Assembly: GCA_012270975.1 (NCBI GenBank)
Contig: JAAXHH010000141.1
Location: forward strand, 407,089-471,088
Length of the DNA stretch: 64,000 nt
Source of the DNA: Candidatus Latescibacterota bacterium
GTDB taxonomy: Bacteria; JAAXHH01
Direction: 5' to 3'
The position numbers and the translations under genes are program-made. This document shows positions 8,390 to 18,275 of the stretch, piece after piece (position 1 is the stretch's first letter; each line of letters begins with the position of its first letter). The notes below the pieces were generated by a model. The model saw only the letters and a program-made list of their open reading frames with translations, did no database searches and was not told the DNA's origin.

Positions 8390-9211
8390 ATGATCGGTTT
8401 GAACAGTCCGGAGTTCACGCGAGCCGTCACCTCGCAGTGGGACGGCGAACGGGGTCTGGACGGGCGCCCCGTCGTGCCTGACAGCATTCTGGAACGGATG
8501 AAGAAGGTAACCATAGAGGAAGCCTGGGGCGTCATCGGAGGAAAAGGATACAACTACCAGTTCGCGGGGGACTGGCAGATCCTCCACCCCGATCGTACCC
8601 TCGTCGGCCGTGCGGTAACCGGCGTGTACGTGCCTACCCGGCCCGACCTGGAAACGGCCATCCAGGCCGACGGCGCAAAACATGATTGCATCGGCGGCCA
8701 GAACTCTTGGGTGATCGACACGCTCGAGCCCAACGACGTGATCGTCATCGACCTCTTCGGAAAAGTCAAGTTCGGAACCTTCGCCGGCGACAACCTCGGC
8801 AATTCCATCTATGCCAAGACCGGCGCGGGCATGGTCATCGACGGAGGCATCCGGGACCTGCAAAGGCTCTACGAAATTCCCATGGCCTCCTACATCCGCG
8901 GGGTCGATCCCACGGCCATCGCGGACGTAACCCTCCTCGGCATCAACGTACCCGTTCGTATCGGTCTCGAGGCTACCTGCGTACCCGGAGATATCGTACT
9001 CGGAACGCGGGAAGGGGTCATCTTCATTCCGCCGCACCTGGCGGAACAGGTCGTCATCGAATCGGAAGAAACCCGGATGCGGGATGCATGGGGACACCAG
9101 CAGCTTCGCGAGGGCACCTACACGCCCGGCGAAATCGACCGCGAATGGACCCCCGAGATGACGGCAGAATTCGAGGTCTGGCGGAAACAGCAGGCCGCGG
9201 AAGGCCAGTAG
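8390..9211 (+). CDS. RraA family protein (possible 4-hydroxy-4-methyl-2-oxoglutarate aldolase-type lyase)
   Basis: RraA-fold protein of 273 residues, longer than E. coli RraA (161) because of N- and C-terminal extensions. The conserved GxxRDxxxL segment is present (IDGGIRDLQRL), with the surrounding family pattern of a GDN substrate loop (GTFAGDNLGN) upstream and PGDIVLGTREGVIFIPP downstream. Members with intact R and D are divalent-metal aldolases or decarboxylases acting on pyruvate-type oxo-acids; others regulate RNase E. The catabolic neighbourhood favours a lyase. Two ribosome-binding-like runs (AAGGAG, AGGAG) precede the ATG. Confidence 0.8.
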   Translation: MIGLNSPEFTRAVTSQWDGERGLDGRPVVPDSILERMKKVTIEEAWGVIGGKGYNYQFAGDWQILHPDRTLVGRAVTGVYVPTRPDLETAIQADGAKHDCIGGQNSWVIDTLEPNDVIVIDLFGKVKFGTFAGDNLGNSIYAKTGAGMVIDGGIRDLQRLYEIPMASYIRGVDPTAIADVTLLGINVPVRIGLEATCVPGDIVLGTREGVIFIPPHLAEQVVIESEETRMRDAWGHQQLREGTYTPGEIDREWTPEMTAEFEVWRKQQAAEGQ

Positions 9212-9319
9212 TTACCATCGATTACACCAGGTATCACGGAACTACCTTGGCTAATGCCATAGCGAGCTCGGAAGTGATCTGGAGATTCGTGCCCGCCGTG
9301 CCCGAAGGGGATACTATGC

Positions 9320-9348
9320 TTGTCGGGTCGTATTGTACTACATATATT
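9320..9348 (+). promoter_or_regulatory. Promoter and possible self-operator of the PadR gene
   Basis: TTGTCG (9320-9325), 17 nt, then TATATT (9343-9348) gives a plausible promoter about 28 nt upstream of ATG 9383. Two similar blocks, a TTGTACTA and a TCGTACTA (about 9333-9365), flank an AT-rich palindromic ATTTAAAT. This could be the regulator's own binding site, which is common for PadR genes. Confidence 0.4.
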
Positions 9349-9382
9349 TAAATCTAATCGTACTATTTCCTTCCATAACATT

Positions 9383-9946
9383 ATGGCCAAACAGTATACG
9401 CCCACCCTGCTCGGATACGTCCTGCTGGGGATGCTGAACCAGCTTCCCAGATCGGGCTACGACGTCCGCATGGAGATGGAAAACGCGTCCGTGGGCCATT
9501 TCAGCAGTAGTCCCGGTTCGATCTATCCCGCGCTCCAGTCGCTGAAAAAGAACGAATTTATAGACAGCGAAGTGGTCCATCGCTCCCGTTTGAAGCCGAG
9601 AGAAGTGTTTCACGTGACCGAAAAAGGGAGGAAGGCGCTTCGCGCCTGGTTGTGCAGGCGCCTCGCCGTATCCGACTTGCGGGACAACCTCGGTGAATTG
9701 ATGCTGCGGTTTCGTTACATGGAGGATACGGTCAGCAGCGTGGAAACGCTGCGGTTTCTCACGGATTTCAGGCGCAAAGCCAAGGCCTATGCCAACATCC
9801 TCAATGCTCAGACCCGGGTACAGGACGAGTCTTCGCCCCACTTCGCCCTCTCACTGCAGCGGGAGATTTCCATGGTGCGGATGCATATCGATTGGGCGGT
9901 AGAGGCTATCGAAGCCTTCGAGGCCATAAAACCGGAAGAATCGTAG
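9383..9946 (+). CDS. PadR family transcriptional regulator
   Basis: Winged-helix repressor of 187 residues. The N-terminal PadR domain starts LLGYVLLGMLNQLPRSGYDV and continues with the recognition region containing SPGSIYPALQSL and the wing (VFHVTEKGRKALRAWL). The C-terminal half is the helical dimerisation domain of the longer PadR-s1 class (Vir_act_alpha_C-like). The start is ATG 9383; an in-frame TTG at 9320 lies in the promoter and is rejected. It sits between an RraA-like gene and an HpcH/HpaI aldolase gene and may control the aldolase-sulfatase-isomerase trio. No ligand is inferable. Confidence 0.88.
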   Translation: MAKQYTPTLLGYVLLGMLNQLPRSGYDVRMEMENASVGHFSSSPGSIYPALQSLKKNEFIDSEVVHRSRLKPREVFHVTEKGRKALRAWLCRRLAVSDLRDNLGELMLRFRYMEDTVSSVETLRFLTDFRRKAKAYANILNAQTRVQDESSPHFALSLQREISMVRMHIDWAVEAIEAFEAIKPEES

Positions 9947-10027
9947 CGTTCGCAATGCTCGTAACCTAAAGTTTCAAACAGCATTCACTACGCGGCAACA
10001 CGAACCGGCGAAAGGCGAAATCACCAC

Positions 10028-10810
10028 ATGCGACCGAACAAGCTCAGGGAAATCCTCACCAGCGGCCAGCCCTCCCTGGCCACACATATTCACACGGTAT
10101 GGCCCTCCGTGGTCGAACTCGTTGGCCATACAGGCCGATACGACTATGTCGAGTTCGTGGGAGAGTATGGTCCCTATGACCTGCATGACCTGGACAACCT
10201 CGGCCGCGCCGCGGAACTGCACGACCTCGGCCTGATGATCAAGGTCGACCAGGAACCGCGGGGATTCCTGGCGCAACGGGCCATTGGATCCGGGTTTCAG
10301 AGCATCCTTTTCGCCGATTGCCGGACGCCGGACGATTTCCGGACCTGCGTTGACATCGCGCGGCCGGACACGCCCGAATCCCGGGGTACCTACGGCGTTG
10401 CGACCCGGCGGTTTTCCTACATGGGATACGGCGGCGGCCAGGACTACGTGAACGCCCTGGACGAGATCGTCGTGGCGGCCATGATCGAAAAGGGACCCGC
10501 GGTGGATCACCTGGACGAGATCCTGGAAATCGACGGGATCGACATGATCCAGTGGGGTCCGGCCGACTATTCGGTGAACGTGGGCAAGATAGGCCAACGA
10601 GAAGCGGTGAAATCCGTCGAACGCGAGGTAATCGACAAATCCCTGGCCGCGGGCAGGAACCCCCGCGCGGAAATCAACACCGCGGACGAGGCCCGGTACT
10701 ACCTCGATCTCGGCGTGCGCCACTTCTGCATTGGCACGGACGTGCACATACTGCACGGCTACTGGCGGCGTGAAGGCGACGATATGCGCAAGGCGCTGGA
10801 CGGGTCGTAG
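10028..10810 (+). CDS. HpcH/HpaI family 2-oxo-acid aldolase
   Basis: Class II (metal-dependent) pyruvate-type aldolase of 260 residues in the 2-dehydro-3-deoxy sugar-acid / 4-hydroxy-2-oxo-heptanedioate aldolase superfamily. Visible landmarks are the FVGEYGPYD strand, IKVDQEPRGFL with its Arg, the SILFADCRTPDD segment and the GPADYS loop carrying a metal-binding Asp. The sequence is divergent from HpaI itself, so the substrate may be a different sugar-derived oxo-acid. The sulfatase gene begins 14 nt after its stop (or overlaps it by 1 nt if a GTG at 10810 is used). Confidence 0.82.
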   Translation: MRPNKLREILTSGQPSLATHIHTVWPSVVELVGHTGRYDYVEFVGEYGPYDLHDLDNLGRAAELHDLGLMIKVDQEPRGFLAQRAIGSGFQSILFADCRTPDDFRTCVDIARPDTPESRGTYGVATRRFSYMGYGGGQDYVNALDEIVVAAMIEKGPAVDHLDEILEIDGIDMIQWGPADYSVNVGKIGQREAVKSVEREVIDKSLAAGRNPRAEINTADEARYYLDLGVRHFCIGTDVHILHGYWRREGDDMRKALDGS

Positions 10811-10824
10811 TGCCGGCCGAGACC

Positions 10825-12219
10825 ATGATGTCCCGCCCCAACATCCTCTTCGTATTCGACGACCAGCACCGGTACTCCGCCATGGGTACCAGCGGTAATC
10901 CCGTCGTACAGACACCGAACCTGGACCGGCTCGCCGCCGAAGGCATAACGCTGGACCAGGTGTTTTCCAGTTGTCCCATCTGCTCGCCCTACCGCGGTCA
11001 ACTCATGACCGGACGCTATTCCCACGTCAACGGCGTCATGGACAACGAGTACCTGTTGCGCCGTGACCAGGCCCTGCTGCCCGAAGTCCTGGGGGATCAC
11101 GGCTACCGCACGGCTTATATAGGCAAATGGCACCTGGGATACGGTCCCTATACAGCGGAAGACCGATACGGCTTCGACTACATGGCGGCCTACGACTGTA
11201 ACCATGACTACTACGACGTCTCCTACTACGAGAATGAGCAGGGGCCCCATGACATGGAGGGATGGGCGCCGGAAACGGAAACCTCGCTGGCGATCCGGTT
11301 CATGGAGGAGCATTTACGGGAACATGCGGATCGGCCCTTCGCCCTCGTGCTGAGCTGGGGACCGCCCCACTGGCCCTACGACCAGTATCCGGATGCGTAC
11401 GATACCTACGACCCGGAAACGGTGGACCTGCCGCCCAACGTCCCGGAACAGTTCGCCGCCTTCGCCCGGAGGGAAATCGCCCACTACTATGGAAACGTGA
11501 CCGCGCTGGACGACCAGTTCGGCAGGCTGGACGACGCGCTCGAACGGCTGGGCATCCGAAACGATACCCTCGTCGTCTTCACCTCCGACCACGGCGACCA
11601 CCTCAGCAGCCACGGCTATGGAAAACCCATGGACCGCTGGATGCATCCTTCCTTCCGCGCCTCGAAGGCGACCCCGTACGAGGAATCCATACATGTTCCC
11701 TTCATCGCCCGCCTGCCGGGCCGGATCGCTCCGGGAACGAGAAGCGACGCCCTGGTGAGCAGCGTGGACATGATGCCCACGTTGCTGGGTATGGGGGACG
11801 TGCCCGGGCCCGACGGGGTGCAGGGCACGGATCAGTCGCACGTGCTGACGGGGAAATCGGGCCCGGCCAACGATTCGGTCTATCTGCAGATTCTGGGTCC
11901 CGGATGGCCGCACCGGGGCGAATGGGTAGGCTACTGGCGCGGGATACGGACCGATCGCTGGGTTTACGCGCGCTGGCACGAAAATCAACGGGACACCCTG
12001 CTCTTCGACCGGCAGGACGATCCCTTCGAGATGAAGAATCTGGCGGGCGATCCTGATTACCGGGGGATTCAGGACGCGTGTGAAGCACGGCTACAGCGAT
12101 GGATGGCGGAAACCGGCGATCCCTTCGACACCGGACCCCGCGACCCGGAAACCGGTATGCTGCTGCTGGGTCAGCGGTTCAATCACGCGATGTACGAAAA
12201 GGGAGAAGAGGCAAGATGA
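10825..12219 (+). CDS. Sulfatase with intact formylglycine motif
   Basis: Type I sulfatase (alkaline phosphatase superfamily) of 464 residues from ATG 10825; a GTG at 10810 would add five residues. The formylglycine signature C-x-P-x-R is present as CSPYR with Cys53, followed by G-x-x-x-TGRYS. The N-terminal metal-site Asp pair (FDDQH) and the late TSDHGDH motif complete the calcium site. No signal peptide is visible, so action is probably cytoplasmic. It requires a formylglycine-generating enzyme encoded elsewhere. Its stop overlaps the next start as ATGA. With the aldolase and isomerase neighbours it probably desulfates a sugar before catabolism. Confidence 0.92.
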   Translation: MMSRPNILFVFDDQHRYSAMGTSGNPVVQTPNLDRLAAEGITLDQVFSSCPICSPYRGQLMTGRYSHVNGVMDNEYLLRRDQALLPEVLGDHGYRTAYIGKWHLGYGPYTAEDRYGFDYMAAYDCNHDYYDVSYYENEQGPHDMEGWAPETETSLAIRFMEEHLREHADRPFALVLSWGPPHWPYDQYPDAYDTYDPETVDLPPNVPEQFAAFARREIAHYYGNVTALDDQFGRLDDALERLGIRNDTLVVFTSDHGDHLSSHGYGKPMDRWMHPSFRASKATPYEESIHVPFIARLPGRIAPGTRSDALVSSVDMMPTLLGMGDVPGPDGVQGTDQSHVLTGKSGPANDSVYLQILGPGWPHRGEWVGYWRGIRTDRWVYARWHENQRDTLLFDRQDDPFEMKNLAGDPDYRGIQDACEARLQRWMAETGDPFDTGPRDPETGMLLLGQRFNHAMYEKGEEAR

Positions 12220-13016
12220 CGATTTCCTGCTGCACATGGGCCCTGGCGGGGACGGAAGCGGACGTATTGACGGCAATCGCCGGGGCGGGCCTGCGCCATA
12301 TCGATCATCGCCCCTTTGATTTCAGGTCCGCCGAATCCCGCCGACTTATCTCGGACCTCGGGCTTACACCGGCTTGCATGGCAACGGGTTTCGGGATGCC
12401 AAAAGGCGCGGCGCTCGACGCGGCGGGCACGCAATCCCGGACCGCGGCCATTGAACATACCCGGCGTGCCCTCGAATACGCCCACGAGACCGGTATCAGA
12501 CGGGCCTACCTGTTACCGGGAGACGAGGGTGGCGAGGAATCCCTGAAGCGGTACGGGGATTCCGTGGCCGGCCTCGCCGACACGGCGGGCGGGTACGACA
12601 TCAAACTGTGCATCGAACATTTTCCGAGAAAAGCCCTGGCGACGGTGCAAGACACCCTCGACTACATCGCGAAGCTGGGTCACGACAACCTGTACCTGCT
12701 GTTCGACATCGGTCACGCGCAGATTTCGAAGGAAGATCCTGCCGAGGCGGTTGCGAATGCGGGCGATCGGCTGGGCTACTTCCATCTCGACGACAACGAC
12801 GGCGCGTCCGATCTCCACTGGGCTTTGTGTGACGGGGTACTCACCGAGGACGTGCTGAAAACCACGCTGGCCACCCTCGACGACATCGGATACGACGGCC
12901 CGGTCAGCCTGGAAATGAATGCCGGGCTGCCCGACCCGCTGGCAGCTATAGAGGCAGGTTTCCGGCTGGTGCGGTCCCTCTACCAGTCCACCACCGATCC
13001 GTCGTCGGCCAGGTAA
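12216..13016 (+). CDS. Sugar phosphate isomerase/epimerase family TIM barrel protein
   Basis: Xylose-isomerase-like TIM barrel (AP endonuclease 2 superfamily) of 266 residues. The start is ATG 12216, which overlaps the sulfatase stop (ATGA) and implies translational coupling; a longer upstream frame lies inside the sulfatase gene. Metal-ligand strands are visible: LCIEHF (Glu), LFDIGHAQI (Asp, His), GYFHLDDNDG (His, Asp) and VSLEMN (Glu). The family contains hydroxypyruvate isomerase, ketose 3-epimerases and inosose dehydratase; which one cannot be told. Its 3' end overlaps the convergent enolase-superfamily gene by 37 nt. Confidence 0.82.
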   Translation: MTISCCTWALAGTEADVLTAIAGAGLRHIDHRPFDFRSAESRRLISDLGLTPACMATGFGMPKGAALDAAGTQSRTAAIEHTRRALEYAHETGIRRAYLLPGDEGGEESLKRYGDSVAGLADTAGGYDIKLCIEHFPRKALATVQDTLDYIAKLGHDNLYLLFDIGHAQISKEDPAEAVANAGDRLGYFHLDDNDGASDLHWALCDGVLTEDVLKTTLATLDDIGYDGPVSLEMNAGLPDPLAAIEAGFRLVRSLYQSTTDPSSAR

Positions 13017-14083
13017 CTCTCGCCGTTCCGCCAGTCGTGGTCGATCTGGTCCTCCATGGCGTCGTCGTCCAGCTCGATCCCGAGCCCCGGCGCCGTGGGC
13101 AGTTCCACGAATCCATCCTTGAATACGAAGGGCTTCTTTAGGTATCCCTCGCCCAGCGTGGTGTGCTCCTGGGCTACGAAATTGGGGATCGAGGCGTCCA
13201 ACTGCAGGCAGGCCGCCAGAGAAATGGGTCCCAGGGGATTGTGGGGGGCGATCCCGCCGTAGTAGGCCTCGGCCATGCCCGCGATGAGCCGCACTTCGAA
13301 GATGCCCCCGGCGTGGCACAGGTCCGGCTGCAGGATGGACGCGGCCTGCTTCTCCAGGATCTCGCGGAATCCCCACTTGGTGAAAACACGTTCGCCCGTG
13401 GCGATGGGCAGATGGGTGCCCCTTGCGATCTCGGCAAGCACGTCGACGTTCTGGCATTGGACGGGCTCTTCCACGAAGAAGGGCTGGTAGGGTTCGAGTT
13501 CCTTGATGAGCAGCTTGGCCGTCTGGGGACTGACCGCGCCATGGAAGTCGATGGCCAGATCGATTTCCGGGCCGGCGACTTCGCGGAGCCTGGCGAAATG
13601 ATTGGCGGCCGTGTCGATAAAGGCCTTGTTCTCGATGATCCGGGACGGCCGGTCCGAGTACGGCCCGGTCTTGAAGCAGGTGAAACCCTTCTCGATCCAG
13701 TCCTTGATGGTGTCCGGGTCGCCGCCGCCCTTGTACAGGCGGATCCGGTCCCGCGTGGGACCGCCCAGCATCTGGTATACTGGCACGCCCAGGGCCTTGC
13801 CCGCCAGGTCCCACAGCGCCTGTTCCACCCCGCTGAGCGCACTGGTCAGGATCGGACCGCCCCGATAGAAGGCGTGACGGTACATGGCCTGCCAGTGGTG
13901 GACCACCCGGGTCGGGTCCTTGCCGATCAGGTACGGCTCCAGCTCCGCCACGGCCTGGACGCAGGTCTTTGCCCGGCCCTCCAGGATGGGTTCCCCGAGT
14001 CCCACCAGCCCCTCGTCGGTATGCATCTTGAGAAAGAGCCAGCGGGGTTTGACCAGGAAGGTCTCCAGCTTCGTGATTTTCAT
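12980..14083 (-). CDS. Enolase-superfamily dehydratase, D-galactonate dehydratase-like
   Basis: Mandelate racemase/muconate lactonizing family member of 367 residues, most like DgoD-type galactonate dehydratases. The three metal ligands are readable as Asp in AIDFHG, Glu in FVEEP and Glu in TGERVF. The DFH His and the later His in IAPHNPLGPIS match the general acid/base pattern of galactonate dehydratase. It would convert a sugar acid to a 2-keto-3-deoxy acid, which the nearby aldolases could cleave. The ribosome binding site is AAGAGG, 5-6 nt before the ATG. It is the last gene of a minus-strand trio with an isomerase-type TIM barrel and a Gfo/Idh oxidoreductase. Confidence 0.85.
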   Translation of the reverse strand: MKITKLETFLVKPRWLFLKMHTDEGLVGLGEPILEGRAKTCVQAVAELEPYLIGKDPTRVVHHWQAMYRHAFYRGGPILTSALSGVEQALWDLAGKALGVPVYQMLGGPTRDRIRLYKGGGDPDTIKDWIEKGFTCFKTGPYSDRPSRIIENKAFIDTAANHFARLREVAGPEIDLAIDFHGAVSPQTAKLLIKELEPYQPFFVEEPVQCQNVDVLAEIARGTHLPIATGERVFTKWGFREILEKQAASILQPDLCHAGGIFEVRLIAGMAEAYYGGIAPHNPLGPISLAACLQLDASIPNFVAQEHTTLGEGYLKKPFVFKDGFVELPTAPGLGIELDDDAMEDQIDHDWRNGESYLADDGSVVDW

Positions 14084-14114
14084 ATTCGCCTCTTCTTCTG
14101 ATTATGTTTCAGCG

Positions 14115-14912
14115 TTACCGCGCTCCACACGCCTGGAGACACGCCTGCATGTGTCCCCGGGTCTCCGCGGCGATCACACAGCACTGCTCCAGAGAATACT
14201 CCCTGGCCCCGATGACCTCGAGGTTGACAGGTCCATCGTATCCGCCCTCGTGTAGTGCACGGATATACCCTACGAGGTCGATATCGCCGCGGCCGTTGGC
14301 CTGGTCCTCGGGGGCGCCCGGACCAGCCTGGCGGCCCTTGCAGTCGCGGATGTGGACGTGGCGGACACGGGGAAGCACGGCCTTGATGGCCTCGACCGGA
14401 TTCTCATCGGCGCGGTGGATATGGGAGGGGTCCATGTCGATCCCGAAAGCCGGTGACGAAATGGCTTCCATGGCCCGCAGCGTCGTCGGTGTGTCAAAGA
14501 TACTCGCGCCTACATGGGCCTTGACGCAGAGCGTAACCCCGTAGGTCTCCGCCCGATCCGCCAGCCGTCCAAGGGAGTCTATGGACGCCTGGAGGCTATC
14601 TTCGTCTCCTGAAGTTCCACCGGGGCCGCAATTGATGATCGGAATGCCGGTCTCGGCCGCGGCCTGGAATGCGGATTCCATAATCTCCTCGTCCTGCGAT
14701 GGTTGCTCCATGGCCAGCAGTTGCAGGCCGTATTCCCGCGACAACCGCTTGATTTCGGGTGCGATGGCCCGCCAGTCCGACAGGACGAGATGCTCGCTCA
14801 TGCCGCTGATAGCGGACACTTCTATGCCGTCATATCCGGCCATGGCCAGGTACTTGAAGGCCGTCTCCATGTCGTATCCGCCGAACAGTACCGAGTTGGC
14901 GCCAAGCTTCAT
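14115..14912 (-). CDS. Sugar phosphate isomerase/epimerase family TIM barrel protein
   Basis: Second xylose-isomerase-like TIM barrel, 265 residues and distinct from the one at 12216. Conserved strands are YDGIEVSAISG near the N-terminus, LLAMEQPS, FGIDMDPSHIH (Asp, His), HVHIRDCKG (His, Asp) and VNLEVIGARE (final Glu). A Val-Lys-Ala-His replaces the usual Glu-bearing strand in the middle (LCVKAHVG), so the metal-ligand set may differ from the textbook one. The AAGGAGAAG ribosome binding site is excellent. It lies 12 nt after the Gfo/Idh gene and 31 nt before the galactonate dehydratase-like gene, so the three form an operon. Confidence 0.82.
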   Translation of the reverse strand: MKLGANSVLFGGYDMETAFKYLAMAGYDGIEVSAISGMSEHLVLSDWRAIAPEIKRLSREYGLQLLAMEQPSQDEEIMESAFQAAAETGIPIINCGPGGTSGDEDSLQASIDSLGRLADRAETYGVTLCVKAHVGASIFDTPTTLRAMEAISSPAFGIDMDPSHIHRADENPVEAIKAVLPRVRHVHIRDCKGRQAGPGAPEDQANGRGDIDLVGYIRALHEGGYDGPVNLEVIGAREYSLEQCCVIAAETRGHMQACLQACGAR

Positions 14913-14924
14913 ATCTTCTCCTTA

Positions 14925-15920
14925 TCAGTATTGTACCGTCACCACGGAATCGGTATCCCAGGATTCGATGGCAGCCTCGATGATCAACTGGGCGCGCAGG
15001 GCGTCCTCGGCTTTTGCGTCGATCTCCTCCGGTGCCGCATCCTCGAGATTCTGCTCGATCCAGCGGTTGATCCTCGAACCGAATGTCTCGGAGAACCCCA
15101 TCATGCCGCCCAGGTATTGGTAGGTCTCCACTTCTCTGGAATGCCTGGGGTAGAACTCCAGTTGTTCGCAGGCCTCGCGCAGAACGAATCGGGCGTCCGA
15201 GCCCACGACCTCGCAGGTTTCCAGGCCATAGCTTCCCCCGGCGTCGTAGCTCCCGGTGAGATGGCCGACGACGCCGTTCTCGAACAGCATGTTGACCTGG
15301 ACATTGGACCAGATCTTCCGTCCCCGGCCCTTCTTGAAGAAGGCCTGCACCTTTTGCACGTCGCCGCAGAAATACCGCATCACGTCGATGGAATGGGGAT
15401 GGAGGGCACGCATGTGGAAATGGGGCGAGCTCTCGTTGGGGTTGTTGATCCACATCGTCATGTTGATGATGTTCAGTTCGCGCAGCCGGCCGGCCTCGAC
15501 CCACTCCTTCGCCCGCAGCGCGGCGGGCGTGAAGCGGTGGTTGAGGTTGATCCCGTAGCGAAGACCCCGTTCCCGCGCCAGCGCGACCATCTCCCGGGCC
15601 TTCGGGATCTCGTTGGATATGGGCTTCTCGCCCAGCACAGGGATGCCGCCCCCCAGCAATTCTATGGTCGGGGCGTAATGATCCCCGCCGTTCTCAACGC
15701 CGGCCGTACAGACGCTGGCCGCGTCGACCTTCAGCCCGCTGTTCAGCAGGTCGCCGACGCTGTAGTACGCCTGACAGCCGTAAGTCTGCGCTGCCTCGTC
15801 GGCCTTGTCCTTTATGGCGTCGCATACGGCCACGATCGTGCATGCTTCATGTGCCTGGTAGTTCCTGGCATGATTGTTTCCAATGCCGCCCATACCGACC
15901 ACCGCGATATTCAGCCCCAT
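14925..15920 (-). CDS. Gfo/Idh/MocA family NAD(P)-dependent sugar oxidoreductase
   Basis: Oxidoreductase of 331 residues with an N-terminal Rossmann fold (VVGMGGIGNNHA) and the family's GEKPIS motif contributing the catalytic Lys. A C-terminal alpha/beta substrate domain follows. Members oxidise sugars, inositols or sugar acids, or hydrolyse glycosides with transient oxidation. It is first in a three-gene operon with its own AT-rich promoter and a strong AAAGGAG ribosome binding site. The specific sugar is unknown. Confidence 0.88.
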   Translation of the reverse strand: MGLNIAVVGMGGIGNNHARNYQAHEACTIVAVCDAIKDKADEAAQTYGCQAYYSVGDLLNSGLKVDAASVCTAGVENGGDHYAPTIELLGGGIPVLGEKPISNEIPKAREMVALARERGLRYGINLNHRFTPAALRAKEWVEAGRLRELNIINMTMWINNPNESSPHFHMRALHPHSIDVMRYFCGDVQKVQAFFKKGRGRKIWSNVQVNMLFENGVVGHLTGSYDAGGSYGLETCEVVGSDARFVLREACEQLEFYPRHSREVETYQYLGGMMGFSETFGSRINRWIEQNLEDAAPEEIDAKAEDALRAQLIIEAAIESWDTDSVVTVQY

Positions 15921-15933
15921 CTTGAAACGCTCC

Positions 15934-15979
15934 TTTGCGCAAACTGCGCTACTTGCACTATACGCGTTAAATTATTATA
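15934..15979 (-). promoter_or_regulatory. Promoter and palindromic operator of the Gfo/Idh operon
   Basis: On the minus strand an AT-rich tract holds a perfect TATAAT (15979-15974). About 30 nt downstream, just before the ribosome binding site, is the 10-nt palindrome TTTGCGCAAA (15943-15934). A symmetric site between start site and gene suggests repression by a LacI/GntR-type regulator. No good -35 box is visible. Confidence 0.4.
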
Positions 15980-16025
15980 TTTCAGTCACTTGCTTATATA
16001 GCCAGCCCTCGCGAATCAGCCGTCA

Positions 16026-17424
<1,399 letters not shown>

Positions 17425-17432
<8 letters not shown>

Positions 17433-18270
17433 GGGTTGGTCCTCTATGTTTATGCCACCAATTCATGTATGCGATGAATTCTGATTTTCGTATCAAGTGA
17501 TGGTGATAGGGTAAATTGGCGTGGCAGGCAATGCACAACGCCTGGAGATTCTCGCTGATGTTATTGTTCTTGTTGCCGTCTTTATGATGAACGTGCAGGT
17601 ATTCTCGTTTATCATGTAGGGAAACATGGCATTCTTCACATCTCCAATTTACTCTCTCCTTATATCCACGGGAGATGTTACTCCAATTAACCGTGTATTC
17701 GTTGGCCGGTGCGGTGACGTTATTGTGAGTTGGTTCAATTCTGATCTGTGAAGTGTATTTTCCAAAGAACTCGCCCAGTGTAAATGACTTAAGAATCCAG
17801 TTCTTGGTCTGCTGGTTGCAATTTGCGAAACCTTTGTAATTCAAGCGTATCAGACAATTCCAACAGATAGACAGTTTTTCATCGACGCCCTTCTCAACAA
17901 TCCGCCCCTGCTCAGTTGAATTGATGGTGAATGTCCCATCGGTCCTGTTTGACACTACATATCTGTCGTATCGATTGTTAAGTCTCATTTGTGTCAACGT
18001 TTTGCAGTCGGCAACATGAAACTTGTATGGTTTGTACTGAACCAACTGATCTCGAATATAAACTACTACTTTACGGCCTTCGTATTCTAAAGTCCCATCT
18101 CCTGCTACGGCTAATTCTTCTGGCGCAATGTCATGGCCGGTTGTTACCAGTATTTCGTCAATATCAATGGAATTCCAGATCCCGCTCTCGCTCCAGTCTA
18201 CCAGTTGAGCGTTCATCCGTCTTCTTAATTGGTTGAACAAATCATGCTGCTTGAAATCAGGTAGTCTCAT
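17425..18270 (-). CDS. zorE: HNH endonuclease, ZorE-like effector of a Zorya type II-like system
   Basis: Protein of 281 residues with a C-terminal HNH nuclease domain. A CxxC zinc pair (211, 214), His228-His229 with KDG, Asn241, and a second CxxC followed by His250 reproduce the HNH zinc-finger pattern. A further CWNC pair lies near the middle (after LSI), hinting at a second small metal site. The N-terminal 200 residues are not recognised and may bind DNA. It follows the MotB-like gene by 5 nt, as ZorE follows ZorB in type II Zorya, where it acts as the DNA-cutting or nicking effector. Line 17641-17700 is only 24/60 G+C, against 41/60 in the next gene (16501-16560), which suggests transfer. 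Confidence 0.75.
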
Positions 18271-18275
18271 GATCC

